The translations under genes and the position numbers were made by a program. Shown piece by piece: positions 1 through 11,577 of a stretch of DNA of 64,000 bases. The first letter of the stretch is position 1. Every line of letters starts with the position of its first letter. Source of the stretch: Umbilicaria muhlenbergii (taxonomy: Eukaryota; Ascomycota; Lecanoromycetes; Umbilicariales; Umbilicariaceae); the NCBI GenBank assembly GCA_000611775.1, contig KK106983.1, positions 1,980,808-2,044,807 on the forward strand, given 5' to 3'. Under the pieces are notes generated by a model that had not been told where the DNA came from, did not search any database, and worked only from the letters and a program-made list of their open reading frames with translations.

Positions 1-1845
1 TATGCTCGAGAGAGCGACCAAGAGGCCCGCACAGGCTTGGGACCTCGAAGTGCATCTTTTGGTTCGTCCGTAGATGCGGCGCGAACCTATGACACGCCCA
101 ACTCACTACCCGAGCCGTCACCCTCTCTCCAGAGTCAGAGCTCGAAGATCACGGCCGAGGCGGAACCGTGGCCGCTGAAGAGGCGCCGGACTGACAACTG
201 GACTTCTCCTTCCCACTTCAACGTCTACGCCCACGGCTCCCCCAATGGGCAATCGTCGATCCTCTTGCACTCTCCCACCTTCTCCTACCATGGTAGCTTG
301 CCTCGGAGCTCCCCGGTTGCCAACGAGGCGGCATATGGCACCCTACTTGACTCGGCAAAGCTACCAGACGGGCATGAACGCTATCAGGTGGACATGCACG
401 ACCCCGTCAATTTGGGCCCGACGCCTCGACCGTTTCCGCTTTCGGATCGTCTGTTCTGGCCTCATATTGACGTGCAGGAAGCTTGCCTGATCCGCTACTT
501 TGTGGAGAATCTCGCTTCATGGGTAATGCAAATCTCTCGAATCGTATTGGTGTTTCCCTGGTGGTGTAGCCGAAGACACCAAGTCGACTAGCTTCTAACA
601 TCTCGATTGTAGTTCGACCTTTGCGATCCGGAGAGGCACTTCGCCCTCGTGGTGCCGCAGAGGGCCGCCACCTGCCCGCCTCTGCTCTACGCCATCTTCA
701 CAGCCTCGGCGCGGCACCTTAGTCGACTCCGGGACTGCCGGGACACCGGAGGCATCGAGTACCATGGCAAGCACCTGCCTGATCTGCGGATCGAAACAGC
801 GGTGCAGTACCACAATCGGTGCATTAATCATCTAGTGTCCTTGTCCGATGATCCCGAGGAAGTGCTGGACGAGAATCTCTTGGCGGCAGCGATCATCCTC
901 CGCTTCTATGAAGAAGTGGACGGTAAGTGCCACCTTTCCGTAGAGATTCGTGTATGTCTCTAGTTAATGACTCCGCCAATTAGCCCCTCTGATCGGCATC
1001 GACAGCGAGACCGGTCTCAGAGGAATTCAACTCTTCATCGACGCTCAAGCCGCCTCGGCCGTAAACAGTCGAGGCCTCCGCCATGCTGCCTTCCGCGTAG
1101 GCTTCCGCCAAGAAGTCTACATGGCCTTTATCAAACAGCGTCCTTTTCGTCTCCCGCTAACCCTCAGTGATGGCTACCGCTCATTCGAGCCGGCCGACGA
1201 CCACACCTGGGCTCATAGAGCCGTGGTGCACTGTGCCGATGCCTTGATGTATTGCTACGGAGAGGCGAAACATACCGACGAGGAGTATGCGGCCCTACTG
1301 GAGAGCAATCAGCGCTGGCATGACACGAGACCGCATTCCTTTGAGCCCTTCCACCACAGACGGGCCGATCTGGACAAGGGAGAGTTTTTCCCCGAATTAT
1401 GGTATCTCTCGGATTGTCATGGTACATCTGAATTCCCGCGCCGCATTACTCCCATTCCGACCCCACCTGCTCTACGACCCGCCAGCGCTAATTCTTCGCA
1501 ACAGTCACCGGCGTCCAGCACATGGACCTCGCCAGTATCCTCCTTACAGTCTACAACCCCCGCCTACCGCGCCTAGGCCCCGGCTCCAGAGTAGCCGCGC
1601 GAAACATGGAGGACGAGGTCAAGTCCATCGTGCGCCGCCTATGCGGTGTGGCACTTTCCAACCGCAGCGCCCCGCCTGCAATGAATACCGCCTGCATTGC
1701 TATCGCCATGTGTGGGGACCACTTCGGCGAAAGGGCGGAACAGCAGGCACTGCTGGACATTTTGGTCGAGACGGACGTGAAGCATGCGTGGCCGACGACA
1801 ACGATTCAGACGCATTTGAAGGAGGCGTGGGACTGGCGGGATTGA
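1..1845 (+). CDS. Fungal-specific transcription factor (Fungal_trans_2 type), 5' end outside window
   Basis: The frame is open from base 1, so the start and any Zn2Cys6 DNA-binding domain lie upstream. Exons are 1-522, 613-922, 984-1421 and 1505-1845, giving 536 residues in the window. All three introns are GT-AG and keep phase. The first ~100 residues are Ser/Pro-rich with a basic stretch (LKRRRTD) that could be a nuclear signal. The regulatory domain follows, with [35 protein letters not shown] and, near the C-terminus, [20 protein letters not shown]. These match what I know of the ARCA-like Fungal_trans_2 family (PF11951), in which the helical domain regulates a zinc-cluster activator. The target genes cannot be told from sequence. 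It converges with the P450 reductase gene, about 1.9 kb away. Family call is fairly sure; the DNA-binding part is unseen. Confidence 0.82.
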
Positions 1846-3729
1846 GCGGTTTGTTTGCAAATACCTGATCATGAACTTCATGCTTCTGCGATACCATTTT
1901 GTAACTCGAAAATCGTTGACTTTGGTAATAACATTTGGCTTGCGAGCAACACAACGAAAATACTTAATGTGCGGGCCCAAGGGCCCCCGGAGACTTGTGG
2001 GCATACGGTATTGAAGTAACAGATGAGGCTATTTCTACGTCCCTTCCTCGGTCCTCTCTGCCTTGCAAATGGGGGGATTATATGTGACTGATCTCGTGGG
2101 GAGGACCTCCTGGATACCGACACCTCATCGGCAAGGCACAGTGAAAAAGACGACTGACGGCGCGGTTGATCACTACTGACCTTGCACGCCTAATCGTCAT
2201 TCAACTGACCCTGAAGCTCCTCGGCGCACTCCCAAGACATCAGCACCCCCAACTCCAGCGAACCCCCCGCCGCAAAGCTCGCCCCCAAGCCCACCATCCC
2301 ACTCAAACCTCTCCCGCAGCACCGCTGCGTCTCCGAAGAAGTCCACCGCGACCGAGGCGCTCCACGTTGCACATCTCGACGACGTAGTGCCTTAGCCTGC
2401 TGACCCACCCAGCGCGCACCCAAGGTAGCCACGTCGCTGCGCTCTTCGCATCAGGCACCGCACACGTGCGGAAAGAGCGGATGGCAAGCAGAGCCCATCA
2501 CGACCGTCGAATGGCCGAGTGGGCTATCGAGGAGGTCATCCCGTCTGCAGACCACAGCGAAGAAAATAGTACAACGTCACTGCCAATGCGAAGTGGACCA
2601 ACCCGAGCCCCCCCCCCCTGGGGATACCTATATGGGACATCTCGGTAAAAAGCTTTCAACTCTTCCATCCACGGCCCCAACACTTCTACCCCTAGGTCCC
2701 ACGCTGACAATGAGGGGAAAAAGGGGGCCGGGGGCGCAAGAAGAAACGATGAAGTTCTGGTGACGAAGAGCGTGGTGGAGTAAAACAGCCCTTGGACAAG
2801 ACATGCGGGCGCATTCGTAGCTACCAGGATTACGCCATCAAAGCGGCGAAGAATTTTGAAGGCGGGTTGTCAGGAGACGAGACCAGGACTGCAAAGACCA
2901 AGGAGGCAATTCCAGAGTTGAGGGCGCCAAAAAGCTGAATGCTGTGTTTCCCCTTCCGCGAGAAGAAAGATGATCAGGGGAGAGGAAGACGGTCTTTCAA
3001 GCATCAAAAGATCCAGAGATGTAAACGTATCGCTCGCACTGTTATAATATCCATAGGGGGGGGCCTCAGCTGAAGAACTGCTGTTGATATAATCCATACA
3101 ACCTATCGGCTGTTCCCCTTCTATTCCCCTCTACCTTATTCATGACTGATAACCTACAACCCTTACGAAACCCACCAGATGTCTTAGCGATCGAAACAAC
3201 CCTCCCTGCACGAGTCCCTTTTATCATCCTCACCTGATCACGATATAAAGCTGAGAGGCGCCTCACTCCTTTTGTGTTCTCCCTGCTCGCAGGGCGCACT
3301 TGTTCGCTCTTTGGTTGCATCTGTTGGTTCGACATTGTGGCGATCGAGTGGCACGTGGGAACGAGATGCGAGGTTAGTGTGGGTACGAGGATCTCCGGGT
3401 GATGTTATCAGGGGTGTGTTCCCAACCCCGAAGAATGAAGGAGTAGCCAGCATTGATTGTGCTTTCTCCTGGATGCACGCAGACATTAATGGTATCGATG
3501 TATTTATATTATTAACATATATAATTGGCTCACCTGCCCGACCAGATCAACGGCCTGATTCGAGTTTGTCTTCTCGAGACTACCTTGCCCCCACTCCAAC
3601 GCTACCAAGACCAGCCAGCCACGCCCCAGACACCTGTGATCAGAAGCGGACGCATACACCCGCACACACCCGCACAACAGCCGCGACAATGAATCTAAAC
3701 CGCAGAACATCTAATGAAATAAACAACAA
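1846..3729. other. Intergenic region between convergent genes
   Basis: About 1.9 kb between two convergent stop codons. It holds only short overlapping open frames without recognisable domains, a C-run near 2612, a purine-rich stretch near 2715-2735 and a CA-rich stretch near 3650-3680. I see no convincing gene. Confidence 0.6.
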
Positions 3730-5944
3730 CTACCCCCACACATCTTCCTGCCACTTCCTCGTCCTCTTCTGCTGCTCCGACCAAGCGCGCATCTTGTCAT
3801 CCGTCCACCCCTTCTCAGCTCGAAAGCAAACACCAAGGCGTTTCGACACATCTCTCGCCATACTCGCCGAGCCACAGATGTAAAAGTAAGCGCCCGAGTC
3901 CAGCAGCAGGCTCGAGAGGTCGGCGAACTGCTCCTCGATCCGATCCTGCACGTATAGTCTGGAGCCCTTGGCGTTGACTTGCTGCCGTGAGAAAGCGGTG
4001 ACGATGGTGAGAGAGTCGCCGAGGGTCTCCTTGAGGGTCTGGAGCTCGTCGCGATAAAGGTAGTCCTCGTCGGCGTTGCGGCAACCAAAGAAAAGAACAT
4101 TGCGGCCGACGTCACGACCCATGGTCTTTAGGCGGGCTCGTTCCTCGAGGAACCCTTTAAATGGAGCAATGCCGGTACCAGAAGCTACCATGACCACTGG
4201 GTTGCTGGAGGCAACGGGCAGCTTGAACTTTGATTTTCGCACGTGGACATGAAGCTTGCCGTTCTCCAGTACGTTGTTGGGTCCGTCAAGAGCGTAGGTC
4301 AAGCCATGCGGGTGGGGTTGAGGACCACCCTCGCCGCGTAAAGATTGCTTCAGTGCGAGCATATAGTTGGTGGCGAGCCCAGGCACGCGCTCTTCGACGC
4401 TGTTGCTCAGTGGTTCCTGAATAACAACAGCGGTGATAGCTGCTTGCCGGGGTTGGACGACGGACGAGGAAGAGATCGAGTAATATCGAGGTGTCATTAC
4501 CGGGAGGGCCTCCAGCAGGAACGATAGCGGAAGATTTGCCCAGGATGCTCCACCCTCGATAGTCGATTCTAGCAAACGTCCAATGGTGACATGATTGCTT
4601 GAAAGATGATGGTTGTATGCGTCTCGATCCTTACCAAGCGTGGTAAGGATGGCCTTGCTAGATGGCGTCGGTGCAAACTGTGCGAGAGAAAGGACTAGCT
4701 CTCTGGAAACAGGTGCACAAATCTCCAGGTAATATCGGAACAGTGCCTCCATCGTGGTAGGTGTCGGCACCTTCGTTTTGACGGCGGGGTCGAGTGATGA
4801 GATCGATATTGGGGTGTCCTTTTTATGCTGAAGATTTAGAACCTTGATGAGGCGTTCGACCTCGACATCCGGATTGGTCGGCCACACAGCGAGGTGGTCA
4901 CCAGTTTTGTACTTCAGTTCCGGATACTGACTAAGGTCTACTTCAATATGCAGACAGTTGCGTGTGGGTGTTGTAAAGAGTTCCTTGGCTACCTTGACCG
5001 GCAAAGGGTGTATCGGCGAGCTGGTCAGGGCGGCCCTCTTAATGTCACGTGGAGCGACGGGCTCCCCGAGGTGAAGATCGATGGCCGTCATGGAATCATC
5101 TTCGACCACCGACAGGGTTGGTTCGTATACTGGATCCTTTTCTGTGTAATGTAGATCACTCTTCAGCATTGAAAAGAGCACTTCCTTCCACTCCATGAAA
5201 TCCTCCTCGGTCGTGCCATTTGAGTCGTCTGCCTTGCCAACTGGCAATAGAGCCTTTGCCCCTAGCCTATTCAACGCCTGGGTGACAACGTCGATCACTC
5301 GGTTATAGAGGTTGTAGTTCTTGTTGCCCAACCCAAAAGCCACGTAGCGGAGTCCTGAGAGATCCGCTTTTGTAGCTGTTCCTAGCCAGCTCCACAGCTC
5401 GTTGGCGTTATCACTGGGATCCCCCTCGCCGTAGGTCGACATGATGAAGATTGCCATTTTCGTTTTCGGGATGAGCGCGATGGTGGCCGGGTCATAATCG
5501 CAGAGGTCGGCAACCAGGACGTCGAGCCCAAAGCGGCGGTGAAGATCTCGTGCGAGCCTATTGGCAAATCCTTCAGCTGTTCCAGATTGAGAGCCCCAGA
5601 AAACCACGACATCTCGTTTCTATCAAGGGAAGAAGTCAGTCAAGGCCAGGCATTGATGGCTGATGGGGTGCGAGGTGTTCTCTTACAGTGTCCTCTAGCT
5701 TATGAGCGATATCTCTTGTCTCCTGTCTCCTTGCCTCGGAGTCTGCCTCCTGCGGTTTGTTAAACCAAACGTTGTGGTACGGATCCGGCTTGTCCCAAAC
5801 AACTCCCCGAAGAAGGTAGCCGGCCAGCAGTATGGCAATGAGTGTGAATGCGGCAACATCGTCCACATCAATGGCGTGAAGGTTGCTGAAGACCGCTTGG
5901 AGATGGCCAATGGTGAAGTAGTCGGAGGACATGGTAGTGGCCAT
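3730..5944 (-). CDS. cprA: NADPH-cytochrome P450 reductase
   Basis: Transfers electrons from NADPH through FAD and FMN to P450s at the ER membrane. Exon 1 is 5944-5687, a 67-nt intron follows, and exon 2 is 5619-3730, giving 715 aa, the usual family size. An N-terminal anchor (AAFTLIAILLAGYLLRGVVW, about residues 31-50) is followed by the FMN domain with GSQSGTAEG (95-103), STYGEGDPSDNA and GLGNKNYN. Next come the FAD motif MTPRYYSISSSS and the NADPH motifs ASGTGIAPFKGFLEER, FFGCRNADEDYLYRDEL and YFYICGSASMARDV. It ends QEDVWG, close to the typical DVW tail. It is divergent from a P450 at 7328, so it may serve that enzyme in particular. Fungi often have a housekeeping CPR plus paralogues; which one this is cannot be told here. 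The start has an ATG directly before the membrane anchor; a second ATG four codons on is possible. Confidence 0.96.
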
Positions 5945-7327
5945 TGTGTTTGCTCAGAGATGCTGCAGCTTCGTGCGATGAGATGGTGGCAGCGTCCAGG
6001 CGCTTTATTTAGGTCTCATATTGCCTTGGGCAAGATGTGAAGAATGTGACGATCTCGTCCCATACCACTGTCGTTTCCACAGTCGTATCTACCCTGGGAG
6101 TACCCCATGTGCGCTTGCATGCCATGCACAGGTAGGGCTACTCTGCCCTTGGCTTGCGCACCCCATGCGGCGCCCAGTAACCTTCTAGAAGACAGCAACT
6201 CGCTGCGCACAGATGAGTTCTCCGGCAAGACATGGCTCAAGCACACGGTGTGAGGTTTGAACCTTGCTATGCAGAGAAGCGCCCTCTCACCCTGTCACCC
6301 TGTCACCCTGAGTGGGTAGCGGCGCCGAAAGACGGCTCGTTTAGGGCATCCTTAAATTGGGTTGAACCGTGAACCTTGACTACCTCAAGGTATTGGCGCC
6401 GAAAGATGACTCGTTGGGGGGATTCCCGGATGCAAAATAGGTGATAGAGACCATGACGGTAGCCGGCAGTTGCGGAGCAGGTACCACTCGAGCCCCTACA
6501 ACGGAGTTGGATGCGGGGTGGAAGAAGCCATCTCGCCTTCTTGGCCCGACGTGTTTAGCAGAAGCCAAACGCTGCAGTCTTAGGCTCGCGGCCCTCGGCC
6601 TGTCTTGGTGGGGTGGAGGGAAAGCTTCGAAGGCAAAAAGGGAAAGGAGAACACGGAGAAGGCAATTGCCGAGGCGAAGCCTGCTTCTTGCATGGAAATT
6701 GCCCGATTCGGACGAGCAAGTCGGTAAAGTCAACTTCTGCCCCTCGCCATCTTCCGCTAGCATCATTCGACCTCCAGCCCTTCTCCCTTCTCGTCGCCAC
6801 CCCTCTCCCATCCTCGTTTCTATTCAGAGGCAGGCCACTCGATTAACCTTTAACCTTTGAACCTTTCACACAAGGCCACGGCCACTGCCACCCTGGCAGC
6901 AATGGATCGTCCAGCTGGAAAGCCTCGTCCTCCTCGCCGCGGGCCCAGGCGGCCCCCATCCATACGAGGCCTCTGCACGGACGAAAGTCTGGGGTAGGAT
7001 TAGGTCAAACCGTCCCAATTACTCCTTCTGCTATCTGCCATGGCGCCTTCCCTTACCCCACGTATTGATCAAACGTTCTATTCGATACTGCGGAGCGAGC
7101 ATATAACGGCTTGCACGACGCTGCACATACCACTTCTACACAATTCAATCGTAAGCTGATATCGACTCACATCACAAACTACAAGGAGGCCTCCGAGAGT
7201 ACCGTCCTCTTTTCACAGAAAGACTCTTAGCCGGGCTTCGATACACACCCTTATTGGCCAGGCAAGGGGCACAACCAATCCGATCACGCGCGGAGGTTCC
7301 TCCAGTCACCACCAGAATACCTTCGTC
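5945..7327. promoter_or_regulatory. Shared divergent promoter region of reductase and P450 genes
   Basis: 1.38 kb between the two start codons. On the minus strand an AT-rich CTAAATAAAG stretch (about 6002-6011) lies some 60 bp upstream of the reductase ATG and could be its TATA element. On the P450 side, CATATAAC near 7100 is a TATA candidate. A GTAAGCTG...TACAAG stretch at about 7152-7186 could be a leader intron. Between them are tandem CACCCTGT units (about 6288-6310), a 21-bp imperfect direct repeat and a 7-bp inverted repeat, listed separately. Promoter functions are inferred. Confidence 0.5.
6321..6415. repeat. Direct repeat pair flanking a short inverted repeat
   Basis: GGCGCCGAAAGA begins near-identical 21-bp copies at 6321-6341 and 6395-6415, with two mismatches and 74-bp spacing. 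Between them lies the inverted repeat ACCTTGA-ctacc-TCAAGGT at 6373-6391. The spacing is about seven helical turns. Placement in a shared promoter suggests regulator binding sites; this is inference. Confidence 0.55.
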
Positions 7328-9025
7328 ATGTACGGCTACTTGGTCATGGCCTCTATGGCCTTTGCTCTCTTTTCCTACTGTATCATTATACCCATCATAG
7401 ATTACTTTCGTGACCCCAAGGGCCTTCGCCGCTATCCAGGCCTCAGCGTGTTCTCCGGTTTCACCGATCTTGCTTTTATGTGGGAGTCTCACAAAGGCTT
7501 CCGCTCCCATACTCTTCTAGAAGCCCACAAGACAGAACCTGTTGTTCGAATCGGGCCTAATTCCCTTTCTTATGGAGACATCCGAGCCATCAAGGTATGC
7601 TTCCAATATTACCTTCATTGTGTTAAGAAATAGCCTAATAGTCTCACAGGACATCTATGGCCATAATACAAAATGCGGCAAAGACGAGTTCTACACCGCA
7701 CTATCTGGGACCCATTACCACCTCGCAGACGTCGTGGACAAGGCGGAGCATGCCCGCAAGCGGAGGGTCCTCTCGAGCGCATATGCTCTTAAGAACTTGG
7801 AAGGATGGGAGCACAAGGTCGCCGACAAGACCGAGCGATTTATCAAAGGGTTTGATGCCAGGTGCACGGCGCCTCTCAGCAAGGAGTTCAGACGCCCTGA
7901 ACCCAAAGACTTGACCGTGGACTACCGAGCATGGGCCAACTTCTTCACCCTTGACGCGATTGCCGACATTGGACTTAGTGAACGCCTGGGGTTCCTCGAC
8001 GCTGGGGACGATCTCGTCACCGCGGAGCGCATGGACGGAACGCTGCACCAAGTACACTACCGAGAGTGTCTACACGCTACAGCGCGCGCTCAGTCTGGCA
8101 TTGTGTGGTCTTTTGCCTGGTACCCCTTCCTGCAGAAGGTTACCAACATACTATCTCCCGAATATCGACGCATGTGGAAGCTCAACGAAGACTGGAACGA
8201 CATCGTCAATCACCGCGCCACCCAGCGTCTGAAGAAATACCGCGCTGGCGAAAAACTCGACGACTTCTTCGCCGCGTTAATGGAAGACAAAAACGGCGCC
8301 CCCAATGGTCTTGACTGGGGTGAAATAGTCGCTGAGATCTCCATCATGAGTACGTGACGCCCTCCGACCCTTTCTTCTTTTTCCCTTTTCAAGCTCAACA
8401 CACACGCTAATGCTACCGATTAGTGAACGCCGGCTCCGACACAACCGCCATTGCCATGAACAACGCCATGTACCTACTTCTTAAGAACCCAAACGCCCTC
8501 GCCAAACTCCGCTCGGAAATCGACTCGGTCCTCGATGCCGACGAGGTCATCGCCCCCTACGACAAAGTCAAGCACCTCCCCTACCTACGCGCCTGTCTCG
8601 ACGAAGCCATGCGCATTTACCCCCCATCTACCTTCGGCCTCCCGCGCCGCACGCCACCCGAAGGCGCCACCATCCTCGACACCTTCATCCCCGGCAACAC
8701 GTCCGTCTCCATTTCCGCGTATGTGGCGCATAGGGACGAAGGCGTGTTCCCGGAGCCCGAAGTCTATCGCCCGGAGAGGTGGCTTGGCGACGGCTCCAAG
8801 GAGTTGCAGGCATATTTCATCACATTCAGTGCCGGAGCCAGGGGCTGCATTGGACGGAATATCAGCTATTTGGAGCAGACGGTGCTTTTGGCTAGTGTGC
8901 TGCATCGATATGAGTTTGCGCTGCCGCATGAGAGGTGGGAGCAGGACAGGTGGGAGGCTTTTAATTTGAGTCCTGGGCCCATGCCGTTGAAGGTTTGGAG
9001 GAGGGATTTGGGGGCAGCGGAGTGA
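7328..9025 (+). CDS. Cytochrome P450 monooxygenase (benzoate-4-monooxygenase-like group)
   Basis: Membrane-anchored haem-thiolate monooxygenase. Exons 7328-7594, 7650-8349 and 8424-9025 give 522 aa. Both introns are GT-AG and the model stays in frame. An N-terminal hydrophobic anchor (VMASMAFALFSYCIIIPII) precedes the globular domain. The I-helix oxygen-binding motif is AGSDTT (325-330), the ExxR is EAMR (from residue 383), the PERF-type motif is PERW, and the haem loop is FSAGARGCIGRN with Cys464 as ligand. Two stretches, KAEHARKRRVLSSAYALKNLE and SYLEQTVLLASVLHRYEFALP, recall a conserved mould P450 group that databases often label benzoate 4-monooxygenase-like. I would not assign a substrate. 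The divergent P450 reductase is a plausible electron donor, possibly co-regulated. Confidence 0.95.
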
Positions 9026-9759
9026 CCGGGGTCGTCTGGAGATTTGGTGGTGTGCTGTTTGTAATTGTTCATAGGGGTAAGCTTTTGGGTAGAGATGATT
9101 CGGTATGGCTTAATGAAATGATTTGAACAACTCAAGCCGCGGTCAAACTTGGTATAATGTATCGCCATGTGTCGAATACAACGTCGGCTGTTCACGAGTC
9201 CACAATATCCAGCTGGGAGGGCAAGCACCCGATTCATTGGCCGACCGATGCACACACTGGCGTCATACTGCTCGTACCCGTGTGAGCCTGTCGATCTCTT
9301 TTCGTCCGAGGTACCTTGTGCCTTGAGATGTAAACCACTACGGCAGGCACGTGTAACGCTCCCTATGCCCAAACTTCTGCCCTTCTGGAAGGTGGACCAG
9401 ATGGGTGTCAAAAGGAAGACGATTGCCTCGGCGTGTTACGCTTCTGATAGGCTGCTCGTTGACGGGCCCTTGCGGACAGCGCCGATGATCCTTGTCTCCG
9501 CCACCGCCTCCATAGCTTCGACCGACCACATGGCAACACACTTCGTATCATTCGATGTGATTGCGCTCTGGCAGACTCAGGACCTGCAGAAATTCGAGAT
9601 GGGCTTTACTACCTTGGAGCACGTTGCCGACACCTTGTGTGCGTGTGCTGATGTCACTGTTGTACCCTTGTTCTCACTGTACAGCGTACATAAGACCCCA
9701 CTGTTCGCTCTTTGCAATGAGTTCTTCCTTGCCTATCAAATCGTCCCTACACCGACAGT
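9026..9759. other. Intergenic region
   Basis: 0.73 kb between the P450 stop and the RNase T2 start. A 219-codon open frame at 9167-9826 runs through it into the RNase gene in another frame. It has no recognisable domain and I treat it as chance. The proximal part should contain the RNase promoter; no clear box seen. Confidence 0.5.
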
Positions 9760-10791
9760 ATGTTGTTCTCAGTCGAAACTATCGTTTTCGGCGTCGTGTT
9801 GCTTGGCTCTGCCCACAGAGTTTTAGCGGGCAGGCCTCCATTCTGCCCTAATGCCCAATTGAGTTGCCACAACACCACAGTCATTGCGGACACATGCTGT
9901 TTCAACGCACCAGGTGGAGAGGTAAGTTCAATACTCGGAGACACTCGCGACCCATCCCTAATAGCACTCACAGTTGCTCCAAACCCAATACTGGGACACC
10001 AATCCCGCAACCGGCCCCCCAGACCACTGGACCATCCACGGCCTCTGGTAAGCCTCCTTCTCCATCCCAGACTTGCGCAACCTTTAACAACCCCCACAGG
10101 CCCGATCACTGCGACGGAACCTACGACTCCTATTGCGACGAAACCCGCCAATACAAGAACATCACCCAAATCCTTGAGGCTTACAACCGCTACGACATCC
10201 TCAACTACATGCGCACCTACTGGAAAGACAACACCGGCAACGACGAGAGCTTCTGGGAGCACGAGTGGGGCAAACATGGGACTTGCATTAGCACCCTAGA
10301 CCCGAATTGCTACATCAACTATACGCCCCAGGAAGAGGTGGTAGATTACTTCGAACGAACCGTGCGCTTGTTCTCGCGTCTAGACACCTACAAAGTTAGT
10401 TCCTCTATCTATCCCCAGTACAAGTCCCAAACAACATCCTAGTGTTTGCTGACCGTCATACCAGTTCCTCGCCGCCGCAGACATCTACCCAACCAACAGC
10501 ACGACCTACACCTACGACCAGATCATGACGGCGCTCAACCGCCCCCGCGGCGTCAACGCCACCATCGAGTGCGACGGCAAATTCTTCAACCAGGTCTACT
10601 ACACCTTCGACGTCAGGGGCAGTGTAGCCAACGGCCAGTTTGTCCCTGAGAACCCGGTCGGTGAAGGCACCACGGGGTGTCCGAAACAGGGGATCCAGTA
10701 CGTGCCGAAGAATCTGTCGACGTATCCGACGCCTGTGTCGAGTTCGGCGGTGGTGTCGGCGACGGGGGTGGGGAAGGCGAAGCTGTTTTAG
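9760..10791 (+). CDS. Secreted ribonuclease T2
   Basis: Endoribonuclease that cleaves single-stranded RNA through 2',3'-cyclic phosphates, secreted or vacuolar. Exons 9760-9921, 9974-10047, 10100-10394 and 10465-10791 give 285 aa with consistent phases; the third donor is GTTAGT. A signal peptide is clear (hydrophobic TIVFGVVLLGSAHRVLAG). The two conserved active-site segments are present: CAS I as WTIHGLWPD (His76) and CAS II as FWEHEWGKHGTC (His133, Glu134, His138). Paired cysteines (SCHNTT, DTCCFNAPGG, PDHCDG, SYCDE) fit the disulphide pattern of fungal T2 enzymes, and several NxT/NxS sites suggest glycosylation. The C-terminus is Ser/Val-rich after TGCPKQGIQYVPK. A mould T2 RNase of this length is normal. 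Confidence 0.95.
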
Positions 10792-11577
10792 AGGGTTGAA
10801 GGGGAGGGGAGGGTGTGGGGGAGGGCCGACGGGTGTGGGGGTGGGGTGGGAGGGGCGCCTCGTTTGCTTATTGGCCGGAGGGGAGGAGGCTTGTGTATAA
10901 AGGTCATCCATCGAATGAAAAGTATGCATGTTCGAAAGTTCCTTGAGCAGTTTCATCGAGCGCATCAATGTCGCCATCCGCCCATGTGCCAATAGACTTG
11001 TCGTTGCAAGAGGTGCCAAAGCCATCGAAGCACTCGGCGATCTTAAAGCTTTCTAAATCTAGCGGTAGTTTGTTAGGCTTGCCCCTTTCATCTAGCATGG
11101 AAGTTTTGTATGGATCTTGTGAGGTGTTGAGGGGGAGTATAATAGCGGCGAGACCAACGATTGGGTGTTCGTGGGTAGAATGATTAGCCAGTGAAGAGAT
11201 GTCTAGAACAACATCAAGAGCTTAAGTAGCGGAAACCATGTAGGTTTATGAACTTCAAGCATGGATTTCTGAGAAGCAATGCTAACCCCCTTGGAGCTTT
11301 TATCCCCGAGGTATACTTGAGGATCAGGACGAAATTTGCGATTTGCCCTGCGCTGCATCTTGTTGCAGGCATTGCCCTGCTGAGCCTCGTGCATCACAAG
11401 CACTCAGCCTTGTGCACCATGAGCACTCAGCCTCATCCGTGTCTGCCTGGTCCACGCCGCATTATAAGAAATTTTCTTATAGATAATCTGTCGCCTTGAA
11501 ATGGACTTCATTCATTTGAATCGCCCAAATTATAACGATAATGCCCTGATTGTCAGCTCTTCCTACATGCTTGAGCC
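10792..11577. other. Intergenic region
   Basis: 0.79 kb between two genes on the same strand. It begins with a strongly G-rich stretch (about 10795-10890) just after the RNase stop. The rest holds only short frames without recognisable content. Confidence 0.5.

Noticed and set aside
3272-3883. 203-codon plus-strand open frame overlapping the reductase 3' end
   Set aside because: The second part is antisense to a clear coding exon; the first part has no domain.
6441-6860. Open frames on both strands in the reductase/P450 promoter region
   Set aside because: Overlapping frames on opposite strands, no domain, and position inside a divergent promoter.
9167-9826. 219-codon open frame between P450 and RNase T2
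   Set aside because: It overlaps the RNase T2 signal peptide exon in another frame and has no recognisable content.
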